64,000 nt of DNA from Caproicibacter sp047833665 (GCA_047833665.1 CP181261.1:2542001-2606000), one strand, 5' to 3'; positions 44,232 through 53,566 are shown, counted from the stretch's first letter. Translations and numbers: made by a program. The notes: generated by a model from the letters alone, not told the origin.

Positions 44232-46061
44232 TCACTCAACTGTAACGGATTTTGCCAGATTTCTCGGTTTATCCACGTCACAGCCTTTTTGCACAGCGGT
44301 ATAGTATGCCAAAAGCTGAAGGGGAATTACGGAAAGAACCGGAATTAAAATATCCGTCACATTTGGCAAGTAGAGCACCGAATCGACTACCTGTTCTATG
44401 CCGGTGTTGCCCTCGGTTGTTAAAGCGAGAACTTTTGCTCCTCTGGTGGTAACTTCCCGAATGTTGCTGACCATTTTGTCATACAGGCCGCTTTGCGTTG
44501 CCAGAGCAATCACGACAGTTCCGTCCTCAATCAGTGCGATTGTCCCATGCTTTAGCTCCCCGCCGGCATAGGCTTCCGAATGGATATAGGAAATTTCCTT
44601 GAGTTTCAGAGCTCCTTCCATTGCTACAGCATAATCAATGCCTCTGCCGAGGAAAAACATATTTCTGTGCATATAGTTGTTTGCCGCAAATTTTTGCAGC
44701 GTTTCGCGGTGTTCCAGCATCTTCTCCGCTTTTTGCGGAAGGGTTAACAAGTCGTTTTTCACCGCCTCGATTTCCTCTCCGGTCATGGTGCCCCGATGCT
44801 GCGCAAAATACAAGGCTAAAATGTACATGATAATTAACTGAGTTGTGTATGCCTTGGTGGACGCAACCGCAATTTCCGGACCGGCCCATGTATACAGAAC
44901 ATAATCCGCTTCACGAGAAATGGAGCTGCCGACGACATTTGTAATGGCGAGTACTTTCACACCCTTGCTTTTTGCTTCTCTCAAAGCTGCCAGCGTATCC
45001 GCCGTCTCACCGGACTGGCTGACAACAATCAGCAGGGTCTTATCGGTCATCAGCGGATTGCGGTAGCGAAATTCCGAAGCAATATCAACTTCCACAGGGA
45101 TTCTTGCCATTTTCTCAATGACGTATTTCCCCACAATCCCTGCATGATACGCAGTACCGCAGGCCACAATGTAAATTTTTTCAATGTCTTTGATTTCTTG
45201 TTCCGTAAATGTGATATCGTCGAGCTTAACGGGTTCACCGGGCAGAATACGGGAGGTCATGGTTGCTTTAATAGCTCCCGGCTGTTCGCAGATTTCCTTT
45301 AACATAAAATGCTCGTAGCCGCCCTTTTCTGCAGCGTCCGCGCTCCATGTGATGTGTTTGACCGGCTTTTCCGTCTTTTCGCCTTCCGGCGTATATACCG
45401 CAACCGAATCTTTTTGAATAACGGCGATTTCCTTATCTTCCGGATAAATAAAATCCCTCGTATAGTTCAAAACCGCGGGAACATCCGATGCTATGAAGTT
45501 TTCTCCATCGCCGATGCCAATCACGAGTGGGCTGTCTTTCCGCACTGCGATAATTTTATCCGGCTCGTAAACAGACAGCACACCCAGTGCATAACTGCCT
45601 TCCAGCTTAGAAACCGCTTGCGTCACTGCATCCAGCAGATTGCCTTTGTAGTAGTAATCAATCAGGTTTGGAATCACTTCCGTATCCGTTTCAGAATAAA
45701 AATGATATCCCTTTCCTTTTAGAAATTCTCTCAGGTGCAGATAATTTTCAATGATTCCGTTATGAACAACGCTAATGGTCTTTTTCCCATTAATATGGGG
45801 ATGGCAGTTCGTTTCCGAAGGTTCCCCGTGCGTTGCCCAGCGTGTGTGGCCAATGCCGACTGTGCCGGATAGGGTGGATTGTTTCAGCTTTTCTTCAAGA
45901 TTTGCCAAACGACCCTGACTTTTCGCAACACCCATTTCTCCCTTGTTATTGAGTATTGCGATTCCTGCAGAGTCATACCCACGGTATTCCAGCCGCCGCA
46001 GCCCGCTCAGTAAGATGGGCTGCACCTCCTGTTCACCGATGTAACCAACAATTCCGCACAT
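44232..46061 (-). CDS. glmS: Glutamine-fructose-6-phosphate aminotransferase (isomerizing)
   Basis: GlmS makes glucosamine-6-phosphate from fructose-6-phosphate and glutamine, the first step of cell-wall amino sugar synthesis. The 609-residue length is standard. The N-terminal glutaminase domain starts CGIVGYIG with Cys2 as nucleophile and shows GHTRWATHG. Two SIS isomerase domains follow (CGTAYHAG, SQSGETADTL, STKAYTTQ). The C-terminus ends DKPRNLAKSVTVE as in most GlmS. A glmS ribozyme lies in its leader. The 3' end of glmS is the classical attTn7 target, and the island starts 0.66 kb beyond it. Confidence 0.98.
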   Translation of the reverse strand: MCGIVGYIGEQEVQPILLSGLRRLEYRGYDSAGIAILNNKGEMGVAKSQGRLANLEEKLKQSTLSGTVGIGHTRWATHGEPSETNCHPHINGKKTISVVHNGIIENYLHLREFLKGKGYHFYSETDTEVIPNLIDYYYKGNLLDAVTQAVSKLEGSYALGVLSVYEPDKIIAVRKDSPLVIGIGDGENFIASDVPAVLNYTRDFIYPEDKEIAVIQKDSVAVYTPEGEKTEKPVKHITWSADAAEKGGYEHFMLKEICEQPGAIKATMTSRILPGEPVKLDDITFTEQEIKDIEKIYIVACGTAYHAGIVGKYVIEKMARIPVEVDIASEFRYRNPLMTDKTLLIVVSQSGETADTLAALREAKSKGVKVLAITNVVGSSISREADYVLYTWAGPEIAVASTKAYTTQLIIMYILALYFAQHRGTMTGEEIEAVKNDLLTLPQKAEKMLEHRETLQKFAANNYMHRNMFFLGRGIDYAVAMEGALKLKEISYIHSEAYAGGELKHGTIALIEDGTVVIALATQSGLYDKMVSNIREVTTRGAKVLALTTEGNTGIEQVVDSVLYLPNVTDILIPVLSVIPLQLLAYYTAVQKGCDVDKPRNLAKSVTVE

Positions 46062-46099
46062 GTTTTTGCCTGCCTTTCATAAAAAAGTTTCAGGCTTTC

Positions 46100-46253
46100 A
46101 AGGTACCCTATTGACTTTGTTCAAAAATCGCTTTTTGTTTTTCGTCAATATTTTACGGTAGTACCATACCGCAAGGCATCCGCCGAATCTTCGATTCTCC
46201 TTGTCCTCGTCAACTCGCGTGCAAATTTCCTTTCGCGCGAGTCCTGGCGCTTG
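46100..46253 (-). ncRNA. glmS self-cleaving ribozyme
   Basis: The minus-strand leader shows the conserved ribozyme blocks in order: AGCGCCAGGACTCGCG at the 5' cleavage site (46251), GTTGACGAGGA, GGCGGATGCC, then the 3' pseudoknot domain with AAAAACAAAAAGCGATTTTT and GTCAATAGGG. It ends ~40 nt before the glmS start. It uses glucosamine-6-phosphate as cofactor to cut its own mRNA and so lowers GlmS synthesis. The gap 46254-46619 above it holds the glmS promoter region and AT-rich spacer. Confidence 0.93.
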
Positions 46254-46619
46254 ACTTTTTTGTTTTGAAAGCCTTGACATATCATACAATACCACAATGA
46301 CATTTTCAAGCAAAATGTCGTTCAAAATTGACAAAACGTTCACGATAATGACAGATAAGAATTTTATAAAGCAAAATTGGCTTCATACGCAATGCTGCAG
46401 CCTCTCTCCCTTAATGTTATAAATTATCCGAAAAATCTCGGCTTTATTTTTTATAAAATGATGACTGAAAAGATACCCCTGCTTCTTTCATTCCACTGAA
46501 GATCCACCCAAGCACTAAAAAGCATGAATGGGTTCTTCAGCAGAACAGAACCGCGGTGAAAACCACTTCTATACTTCTGTATGGGAAAAGTTTTTTGAAT
46601 ACGGGGTGTAGCCGAGCTT

Positions 46620-47309
46620 TTACGATTTGCTGAATCGTTTGTGAAGTGCCGCCAAGGACTTTTTCTCAATGCGCGAAACGTAAGAGCGCGAAATTCCAAG
46701 TCTCTGCGCTACTTCGCGCTGAGTGAGCGGATCGTTGCCATTGAGACCGTATCTTAGGCGTATGATGGTGCGTTCGCGTGGGGAAAGCACGCTGTCTATG
46801 TATTTTTTCAGCTGTTCGGACCTCATTTTGTAATCTAGGTCATCGATGATATTATCTTCCGTTGCCATAACATCCATGAGTGTAAGTGTATTTCCGTCCT
46901 TGTCGATATCAATCGGCTCATTGATGGAGATATCCTGCGCACTTTTTTTGGACGAACGAAAGTGCATCAGCACTTCATTTTCAATGCAGCGGGCCGCATA
47001 GCTGGAAAGACGAATCCCTTTCGAGCTGTCAAACGTATTCACTGCCTTAATTAATCCGATTGTACCAATGGATATTAAGTCATCCTGATCGTTGGAATTG
47101 GAGTAATATTTTTTGATAATATGTGCAACTAGCCGCAGATTGTGTTCAATCAGCTTAGCCTTTGCATTTTTGTCCCCATTTTTCATTTTTTCCAGACATT
47201 CCTTTTCTTCCTGCGCCGTCAGCGGCCGGGGAAAAGAACCCGATCCAGTAACGTGGAGCACAAAGAAAAGAACCCCGGACAAGGCAAGGCCTATGATTGC
47301 ACCAAACAT
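46620..47309 (-). CDS. sigK: Late mother-cell sporulation sigma factor SigK
   Basis: The 229 residues begin with a short hydrophobic pro-sequence (MFGAIIGLALSGVLFFVLHV) as in pro-SigK. Sigma-70 region 2 follows (HNLRLVAHIIKKYYSNSNDQ, DDLISIGTIGLIKAVNTFD), then region 4 (SPRERTIIRLRYGL, LTQREVAQRLGISRSYVSRI). It directs late spore-coat genes in the mother cell after pro-sequence removal. The gene is continuous, not split by a skin-type element as in some Bacillus and Clostridioides strains. AGGGGAGAT precedes the ATG. Confidence 0.92.
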   Translation of the reverse strand: MFGAIIGLALSGVLFFVLHVTGSGSFPRPLTAQEEKECLEKMKNGDKNAKAKLIEHNLRLVAHIIKKYYSNSNDQDDLISIGTIGLIKAVNTFDSSKGIRLSSYAARCIENEVLMHFRSSKKSAQDISINEPIDIDKDGNTLTLMDVMATEDNIIDDLDYKMRSEQLKKYIDSVLSPRERTIIRLRYGLNGNDPLTQREVAQRLGISRSYVSRIEKKSLAALHKRFSKS

Positions 47310-47489
47310 GATATCTCCCCTTTATTTACCCATGTACCCACAGTATATGCGGGACAGCCAAGAACTGTTGCACGTCCATTTGTTGTTTCTTTAAATTGGA
47401 AACATTTTTGTTGATTCTTATTGCTTGTTTTGTTGTAAGTTTTGCGGGAATCAGATACAATAGAAGATACTTAAAGGAGGTTTATTCAT

Positions 47490-48845
47490 TTGGAAGAAAC
47501 TAAGCAAAACAAGATGGGTACGGTGCCTGTTTTTCCTCTCATTGTCTCAATGTCTATTCCGGCCATTCTGTCCATGATGGTTCAGGCTTTGTATAATATT
47601 GTAGACAGCTATTTTGTGTCGCAGATTAGTGAAAACGCGCTGACTGCCGTGTCTCTTGTATTCCCGATTCAAATCCTGCTGATTGGGGTTGCTGTAGGAA
47701 CCGGAATTGGCTTAAATTCACTGATTGCGCGCCGGTTGGGCGAAAACCGCAGAGAAGAAGCAAACCAAGCTGCTACGCACGGATTGCTTTTAGGGCTTAT
47801 CAATGGCCTGATTTTTCTTGCGGTTGGTATATTTTTCTCCCAACCGTTTCTTCAGTCTTTTACCGCGGATACCAACATTGTCGCAATGGGTTCCTCTTAT
47901 ATGTACATCATCTGTGTATATTCTTTCGGGGCGTGCGTTGAAATTAATATTGAAAAAATACTGCAGGCAACCGGAAATATGCTTTTCCCCATGATTTTTC
48001 AGCTGATTGGCGCCATCGGCAATATGCTGCTTGACCCAGTTTTTATCTTTGGAATGTTCGGCATACCTGCGATGGGGGTCAAAGGAGCTGCGATTGCAAC
48101 CGTAACAGCACAAATTATTTCCATGTCTGTTGCCTTTCTGGTTCTGTTTTTCAAAGAGCATGAAGTTAAAATTAAATTTCATTCGTTCCGTTTTAATTGG
48201 CACATTGTAAAAAACATCTATGCCGTAGGACTTCCCGCCATTATCATGCAGTCCATCGGTTCTATTATGGTTGTGGGGATGAATACAATTTTAATCAGCT
48301 TTACAGAAACGGCTGTTGCTGTTTTCGGCGTTTATTTTAAACTCCAGTCATTCGTTTTCATGCCCGTCTTTGGTTTAACACAGGGGCTAATGCCTGTGAT
48401 GGGATATAATTTTGGGGCAAAAAAAATAGACCGCCTGTTAAGTGCCGTCAGGGTCGGATGCATCATTGCACTTGCCTTTATGGGAATTGGTATGACGGGG
48501 TTCTGGCTGTTCCCTGACAGGCTTCTGATGATTTTCAATGCATCCGCCCGTATGCTTCAAATTGGAGTCCCGGCACTGCGCACCATATCGCTCTGCTTTT
48601 TGCCGGCCGCCTTCGGTATCGTTTTTTCCACCACTTTTCAAGCAGTTGGCGATGGGGTCAAAAGTTTAATTATTTCACTTTTAAGACAGCTTGTTGTGTT
48701 GCTCCCTTCCGCTTATCTGCTGTCTAAAATTGGGTTGGACGCAGTGTGGTATGCTTTTCCCATTGCGGAAATCGCATCGCTTTGTGCAAGTATCCTGTTC
48801 TTCCGTATATTGAAAAAGACAACCATTCGTGCCATGGAAACTTGA
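47490..48845 (+). CDS. MATE-family multidrug/cation antiporter
   Basis: This 451-residue integral membrane protein has about 12 predicted helices in two similar halves, each opening with the MATE pattern (PAILSMMVQALYNIVDSYFV; PAIIMQSIGSIMVVGMNTI). NALTAVSLVFP and GLTQGLMPVMGYNFGAK are typical of the DinF/NorM-type branch. It would export drugs or metabolites by Na+ or H+ exchange. The start is TTG 47490 with AAGGAGG 9 nt upstream. It is monocistronic and divergent from sigK. Confidence 0.93.
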   Translation: MEETKQNKMGTVPVFPLIVSMSIPAILSMMVQALYNIVDSYFVSQISENALTAVSLVFPIQILLIGVAVGTGIGLNSLIARRLGENRREEANQAATHGLLLGLINGLIFLAVGIFFSQPFLQSFTADTNIVAMGSSYMYIICVYSFGACVEINIEKILQATGNMLFPMIFQLIGAIGNMLLDPVFIFGMFGIPAMGVKGAAIATVTAQIISMSVAFLVLFFKEHEVKIKFHSFRFNWHIVKNIYAVGLPAIIMQSIGSIMVVGMNTILISFTETAVAVFGVYFKLQSFVFMPVFGLTQGLMPVMGYNFGAKKIDRLLSAVRVGCIIALAFMGIGMTGFWLFPDRLLMIFNASARMLQIGVPALRTISLCFLPAAFGIVFSTTFQAVGDGVKSLIISLLRQLVVLLPSAYLLSKIGLDAVWYAFPIAEIASLCASILFFRILKKTTIRAMET

Positions 48846-48993
48846 ACATGGGCGAATGGTCTATCGATTTGTGGTAATATAATACAAATATGTAAAATTT
48901 TCTACTCACAGGATACTGTTAGATAATTCCATCACCCCGCAGAGAACAAAAATTAGATATAATAAAAATAATCTAAAATGGAAAGTGAAGCAA

Positions 48994-49467
48994 ATGCGCA
49001 ACGTAAGTTTTCAAAAGAAGCTTTCACCCGCGCAGATTTTGATTTGCCTGGATTCAAAACAAAGCAATGAAATGGCGGGTCGACTGTATAGCGGTTATTA
49101 CCACCGAGTTTATGCTTTTTCGAATGTAACCGAGCTCGTTTTAGCTATTGACCGCTTATGTGACTGTATGCAATTTCCACAGGCGTCATTTCAAAGCCGA
49201 AGCTTTGAGTCCAAGCGTATGAAAACGTTTGTCAGAAAGGTGGAAAACTTCATGGACTCAGAAATCGAAACCGCATGCAAATCGGAAAACGCTACTTTTT
49301 TGGTGCATATTAAATTCCGCCAAAACGCCTCATGGCAGGGCAGCATTACTTGGGTGGAAAAGGAAAAAACACAGAACTTTCGCAGTGCACTGGAAATGCT
49401 CAAACTGATGGACGAAGCGCGAAATCCGACTGCAACAGAAACCATTGGTTGGGATGAGAATCCATAA
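48994..49467 (+). CDS. Uncharacterised 157-residue protein
   Basis: This soluble protein is basic at the N-terminus (QKKLSPAQILICLDSKQSNE). Its C-terminal half (FLVHIKFRQNASWQGSITWV, NFRSALEMLKLMDEA) resembles the short pattern 'nasWQGtv.W' found in many Clostridia proteins of unknown role. I choose ATG 48994. A GTG nine bases upstream is also in frame. It is a single plus-strand gene followed by a strong terminator. Confidence 0.65.
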   Translation: MRNVSFQKKLSPAQILICLDSKQSNEMAGRLYSGYYHRVYAFSNVTELVLAIDRLCDCMQFPQASFQSRSFESKRMKTFVRKVENFMDSEIETACKSENATFLVHIKFRQNASWQGSITWVEKEKTQNFRSALEMLKLMDEARNPTATETIGWDENP

Positions 49468-49551
49468 CGAGATAAATCAAAATGCTGCGCTCAATCGCGA
49501 GAAATTCTGAAGTTACTTTGCGACGTTGCAGCCTTTTAAAAATACTTGTGA

Positions 49552-49608
49552 AAAAAAAAACAGGCTCGAAAAGCGTTGTAAACAACACTTTTCCGAGCCT
49601 GTTTGGAT
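49552..49608. terminator. Intrinsic terminator after the 157-residue gene
   Basis: AACAGGCTCGgAAAaGTGTT-type stem: CAGGCTCGaAAAgcGTTG and CAACacTTTTCcGAGCCTG pair around a short loop, with an A-run before and T-rich sequence after. It serves both strands. Confidence 0.8.
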
Positions 49609-49610
49609 TA

Positions 49611-49812
49611 CTATTTTTTAACAATTGCTTGCAGCCACATTTTTTCTAATTCTAACATCATATTTTTGTCCAGCTTTTCACATTGTCCGGTTTGCGTGTT
49701 TTCAGCGCAGATATGCACGGCATAAGGAGTTGCCATAAATTTTTTTCCATTCTTCCGCCGCCTTGTCGGAACGTTCCAACATATAGACAATCACGCGGGA
49801 AAACAAATTCTA
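49611..49812 (-). pseudogene. Possible decayed small gene
   Basis: Two frames on the minus strand join plausibly. The first has LFSRVIVYMLERSDKAAEEW and reads on to YGNSL. One base out, the second reads MATPYAVHICAENTQTGQCE, then KLDKNMMLELEKMWLQAIVK, and stops at 49611. Together they suggest a ~65-residue gene with a frameshift near 49735. The second part alone could be a 41-residue gene (ATG 49736) but has only a weak ribosome-binding site. No family is recognised. Confidence 0.3.
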
Positions 49813-49840
49813 AGTTGTGTGCAGAATATGTAGATTTTAC

Positions 49841-50221
49841 TCAAACGTTGTCGCCGTTGTTTTCTACATATTTTTTCATCAATTGAAAACTCTTTTCACT
49901 GATAACATGCTCCATCCGGCAGGAATCCTGAACCGCGGTTTCGTGGTCGACGCCTAAGGTTTGCTCCAAAAACTTTGCAATAAGCGTATGACGCTCATAA
50001 ATGGCCGATGCCTTACGCATGCCGGAATCAGTTAAAACCAAGTTCCCGTTTTGCTCCATGACAAGAAGGCCCGCTTCCTTCAAAATGCTCATGGCACGAC
50101 TAACGCTGGCTTTGGAGAAACCCAGTTCATTTGCGACATCAATTGAACGAACCGTTCCGTTTCTGTTTTTTAGAATAAGAATCGTTTCAAGGTAGTTCTC
50201 TCCCGATTCTTGTATTTTCAA
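49841..50221 (-). CDS. MntR/DtxR-family metal-dependent regulator
   Basis: The 126 residues hold the usual N-terminal winged helix (KIQESGENYLETILIL; RSIDVANELGFSKASVSRAM) and the metal-binding, dimerisation domain (RHTLIAKFLEQTLGVDHETA; SCRMEHVIS with Cys/Glu/His ligands). It would repress manganese or iron uptake genes when metal is bound. TTG 50221 is preferred as the start because GGGAGGG lies 6 nt upstream and family members start with KIQES-type text. No transporter gene is adjacent, and the IS481 insertion lies just upstream. Confidence 0.85.
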   Translation of the reverse strand: MKIQESGENYLETILILKNRNGTVRSIDVANELGFSKASVSRAMSILKEAGLLVMEQNGNLVLTDSGMRKASAIYERHTLIAKFLEQTLGVDHETAVQDSCRMEHVISEKSFQLMKKYVENNGDNV

Positions 50222-50311
50222 TACAGACCCTCCCGTCATTGGCTTTACATGGTCATTATATCATTCTATATCTTAAATAACAAGAGATAGCAAAGGCACC
50301 GCATCTGTGCT

Positions 50312-51371
50312 TGTAGGTTTGTCAAACATATTGGACAGTATGGGAATGTAAAAATTCAGAAGGAGACAACCAATGAAGAGGACGCATCGGCATATTATTA
50401 GAGCGTCTTAAGTAGATGGAAAGTTGGTTTTCAAAATCAGTAAGGGAATAAAAACGATGTTTGTTGTAAAAGCGTTTTTGGTCTTCACGATGGCTGCGTT
50501 CCACTTTGCCATTGTGCCTTGGCGTATAAGGCCGGATTAGTTTGTGCCGGATATGCAGTTTGGCCGCGGTGGCCTCAAAGAGTGTCAGCAAGTGTTTCTT
50601 TGACGGAGAAAAACGGTTGGTAAATTCAAAGCCATTGTCAGTTTGTATGCATTCCACATGGACGCCGCGCCGAGCAAACCATTTGACAGCCCTTTTTAGA
50701 AAGTCAGCAGAAGAGTAAGTACTCTGTTCAGGGTATGCAGCCAGAAAACGCAGCCGAGAAAATTCATCAATGGCTGTGTACTGGAAAAGCCGAAGCTCAG
50801 GGTCGGCAATACAGCGCTTTGGGACTACCTTTACATCGATTTGAATGCGCTCTCCGGGATGCGTCATTTGCTCGTAAGGCTTAGGTTGGTACTTTTTCTT
50901 TGGCTTCGGTTCAGGAAAGATTCCCATCCGACGCATAACGCGGAATAGGCTTTCTGGACGCCGCGTATACCCTCGCTTTTTTAGCCGGTGCCACAGTTCA
51001 ATCATACCCAGCTCTGGATTTCTGCGTCGCATATCACGAATCAGTTTTAACTCGGCAGGTGTATGCTGGTTTGGATGACTGTGGGGCTTTCTAGACCGGC
51101 ACGCCAATGATTCCAGTGTACCGTCATACCTGGCTTTCCAAAAGTAGATAAAGGAACGGCTTTTGTTGTATTTTCGGCTCGCGCGGCTAACTCCGTACTT
51201 TTCAGCGTAAATCATTATGGATTGCCTAAACTTCATGTCTTGTGTTACACTATTCATGCAGGGATGGGCACTTCCTTTCGGTAAATTTGGTTGGGTAACT
51301 CTATTTTAACCGATGTGCCCATTCCTGTTTTTATTTTTTCTCAACTGTCCAATATGTATTGTAGTCCTACA
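50312..51371 (-). mobile_element. IS481-type insertion sequence (1,060 bp)
   Basis: Terminal inverted repeats share TGTAGG, nine variable bases, then CATATTGGACAGT at both ends. A 26-bp direct repeat (50286-50311 and 51372-51397, GATAGCAAAGGCACCGCATC...) flanks it. That repeat contains a terminator-like hairpin (AAGGCAC/GTGCTTTT). Such a long target duplication is unusual, and the element sits in a terminator as the IS1182 copy does. Confidence 0.85.
50322..51257 (-). CDS. IS481-family transposase (rve DDE domain)
   Basis: This 311-residue transposase has an N-terminal HTH (YAEKYGVSRASRKYNKSRSF) and an integrase core with Asp in RIQIDVKVVP, Asp in VECIQTDNGFEFTNR and Glu in PRHNGKVERSHREDQKRFY. 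It fills almost the whole element and appears intact. The base composition matches the housekeeping part of the window. Confidence 0.92.
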   Translation of the reverse strand: MNSVTQDMKFRQSIMIYAEKYGVSRASRKYNKSRSFIYFWKARYDGTLESLACRSRKPHSHPNQHTPAELKLIRDMRRRNPELGMIELWHRLKKRGYTRRPESLFRVMRRMGIFPEPKPKKKYQPKPYEQMTHPGERIQIDVKVVPKRCIADPELRLFQYTAIDEFSRLRFLAAYPEQSTYSSADFLKRAVKWFARRGVHVECIQTDNGFEFTNRFSPSKKHLLTLFEATAAKLHIRHKLIRPYTPRHNGKVERSHREDQKRFYNKHRFYSLTDFENQLSIYLRRSNNMPMRPLHWLSPSEFLHSHTVQYV

Positions 51372-51465
51372 GATAGCAAAGGCACCGCATCTGTGCTTTT
51401 CTTGACAGATGACTATCCATGACCTATACTCATTTTAATATTAAAATACAGGGAAGCGATAAAGC

Positions 51466-53265
51466 ATGAAAGAAATACAAGAACGCATCTCAACGTTAAG
51501 AGAATCGATGAAGCAAAACGGTATTTCGGCCTATATTATTCCTTCTTCCGATCCACACATGGGAGAATATGTACCGGAATATTGGCAGGCCAGAAAATAT
51601 TTTTCAGGATTTACCGGCTCGGCTGGAACATTGGTCGTGCTGTTAGAACGCAGCGGCTTATGGACGGACGGCAGATATTTTATCCAGGCTGAAAAACAGC
51701 TTTCCGGCAGTGGTATTGAGCTGTTCCGCATGGGGGTAAGCGGAGTGCCTTCTTACCAAGACTATCTTATCCAAACGCTTCAAAGTGGGGAAACCGTTGG
51801 TTTTGATGGGCGAATGCTTTCGGCTGCGGCTGTAAATTCCATGAAGGAAAAGTTTGCTGAAAAGGGAATTAAAATTCGTTCTGTTGACCTTATTACCCCG
51901 CTGTGGAAAAATCGCCCTCTTCCCCCGGCAACAGAAGTGTTCCTGCACGGTGAAGAATATGCCGGACTTTCCTGCGCGAAAAAACTGGAACAGGTGCGTG
52001 CAGGCCTAAAAAAAGCCGGTGCGGATGGTCAAATCTATTGCAAGCTGGAATGCATCGCGTGGCTGTTCAACATCCGCGCCTCCGATATTGCATACAATCC
52101 GATGGCGGTAGCCTATGCCGCAGTTTTTCAGGACAGTGCCGTACTGTTCATTAACGATTCACGCCTGCGCCCGGGCGTGCGGGAATATTTGGAGAATAAC
52201 GGCGTAACCATTCGGGCGTATGAAGAAATCGAAACCTTCCTGCAGCAATCCAGCGGCAAAAAAACGATTCTTGTCGATATGGATTGCATCAATTATGCAC
52301 TTTTCCGCATTTTGAAAGAAAATCCCGCCTACACGGTTAAAAAAGGCGCTGACCTTGTCATCAATTTAAAGGCAATTAAAAATCAAACGGAAATTGAAAA
52401 CTTTAGAAAAGCCCATATCCGCGACGGCTGCGCAATGGTGGAATTCTGCGCCGATTTGGAAAAAAGGCTGCAAAACGGAGAAACTGTAACAGAATGTACG
52501 GTCTGTGAACTACTGCGTGCGGCAAGGGCACGGCAGGAACACAATCTTGGCGAAAGCTTTGCCACGATTGCGGCCTACCGCGAAAATGCAGCGATGATGC
52601 ACTATTCTCCAAAGCCGGAAACATGCAAAACGTTGGAACAGAGCGGTTTGCTGCTCATTGACAGCGGCGGGCAGTATCTGGAGGGCACAACCGATATTAC
52701 GCGTACATTTGCCCTAGGCCCGCTCACGGAGGAAGAAAAGAAACATTACACATGGGTGTTAAAAGCCCATATTGCGCTTGCCTCCACTGTTTTTCTGGAG
52801 GGAATGACCGGCGGAAATCTGGATATGATCAGCCGTGGTCAAGTTCAGAAGCACGGCATTGACTACCGCTGCGGCACCGGGCACGGTGTCGGTATGCTGG
52901 GCGGCGTTCATGAAGGGCCGCAGAGCATTCGCCCGAAAAACGACGTTGTTTTGCGCAGCGGCATGATTGTTACAAATGAACCCGGTATCTATGAAGAAGG
53001 AAAACACGGCATACGCACGGAAAATATGATGCTGATAACCGATGCCATGGAAAACGAATACGGCCGTTTCCTGCGGTTTGAAATTCTGACTTGCTTCCCG
53101 ATTGATACAGCGCCGATTTTGCCGGGACTGCTGACCAAGGATGAAATCGCTTGGCTGGACGAATATCACAGCCGAGTGTATCGCACTTTGGCTCCTATGC
53201 TGTCCGGTGAAGCGCTGGAATGGCTGAGGAAAAAAACTCGCCCGCTAATGCGCCAAATTTCATAA
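51466..53265 (+). CDS. pepP: M24-family Xaa-Pro aminopeptidase
   Basis: This 599-residue enzyme of the three-domain aminopeptidase P type has two creatinase-like N-terminal domains and a C-terminal pita-bread peptidase domain. Metal ligands are visible: Asp in LLIDSGGQYLEGTTDITRTF (two), His in GTGHGVGMLGGVHEG, Glu in TNEPGIYEEG and Glu in RTENMMLI. It releases an N-terminal residue before proline using two metal ions, probably in the cytoplasm. GGGAAGCG precedes the ATG. It is monocistronic, with a strong terminator behind. Confidence 0.95.
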   Translation: MKEIQERISTLRESMKQNGISAYIIPSSDPHMGEYVPEYWQARKYFSGFTGSAGTLVVLLERSGLWTDGRYFIQAEKQLSGSGIELFRMGVSGVPSYQDYLIQTLQSGETVGFDGRMLSAAAVNSMKEKFAEKGIKIRSVDLITPLWKNRPLPPATEVFLHGEEYAGLSCAKKLEQVRAGLKKAGADGQIYCKLECIAWLFNIRASDIAYNPMAVAYAAVFQDSAVLFINDSRLRPGVREYLENNGVTIRAYEEIETFLQQSSGKKTILVDMDCINYALFRILKENPAYTVKKGADLVINLKAIKNQTEIENFRKAHIRDGCAMVEFCADLEKRLQNGETVTECTVCELLRAARARQEHNLGESFATIAAYRENAAMMHYSPKPETCKTLEQSGLLLIDSGGQYLEGTTDITRTFALGPLTEEEKKHYTWVLKAHIALASTVFLEGMTGGNLDMISRGQVQKHGIDYRCGTGHGVGMLGGVHEGPQSIRPKNDVVLRSGMIVTNEPGIYEEGKHGIRTENMMLITDAMENEYGRFLRFEILTCFPIDTAPILPGLLTKDEIAWLDEYHSRVYRTLAPMLSGEALEWLRKKTRPLMRQIS

Positions 53266-53315
53266 ATTTCGCATTTAGCATATTGAATATGGAATAATTT
53301 TCCGCTATAATAAAT

Positions 53316-53352
53316 TCGGCGGCATGCTTAATACCGGCATGCCGCCGAATTT
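53316..53352 (+). terminator. Intrinsic terminator of the aminopeptidase gene
   Basis: ATTCGGCGGCATGC and GCATGCCGCCGAATTTT form a 13-14 bp GC-rich stem about 50 nt after the stop codon. Confidence 0.9.
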
Positions 53353-53424
53353 TAAAATGGGTATTTCTGACGCAGTACGGATATTTGACAATGCAATCAG
53401 AGAATTATGTATCTCCGCATATGG

Positions 53425-53566
53425 TATAATGATCTCTAATCACGACGGCGGATAGAGTTGTGTCTGCTTCGGTGCAGTAGATTGTCTTAAAATCCATGCT
53501 TGGCAGGGCACAATAATTCCATCAAAAAGCCCTTCCGCTGTTTGTGGCAGAAGGGCTTTGTTTTAT
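53425..53566 (+). ncRNA. Candidate small structured RNA with its own terminator
   Basis: No protein frame fits here, yet a TATAAT (53420-53426) is followed by about 100 nt with pairing TTGTGTCTGC/GCAGGGCACAA and an inner TGCTTCGGTGCA loop. It closes with a strong terminator, AAAGCCCTTCCGC/GCAGAAGGGCTTT plus a T-run (53533-53566). The GC-rich compact fold and the stand-alone promoter-terminator layout suggest a small RNA. I cannot assign it. A 6S-like RNA is possible. Confidence 0.5.

Noticed and set aside
44207..44234. Canonical attTn7 insertion point just past glmS
   Set aside because: The sequence from the glmS stop to the terminator is uninterrupted. The island edge is 0.66 kb away, so the standard Tn7 rule is not met.
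46098..46343. 81-codon minus-strand frame upstream of glmS
   Set aside because: It coincides with the glmS ribozyme, and the coding appearance is accidental.
46620..47309. A skin-type element splitting sigK
   Set aside because: The sigK frame is continuous from start to stop, with all sigma regions present.
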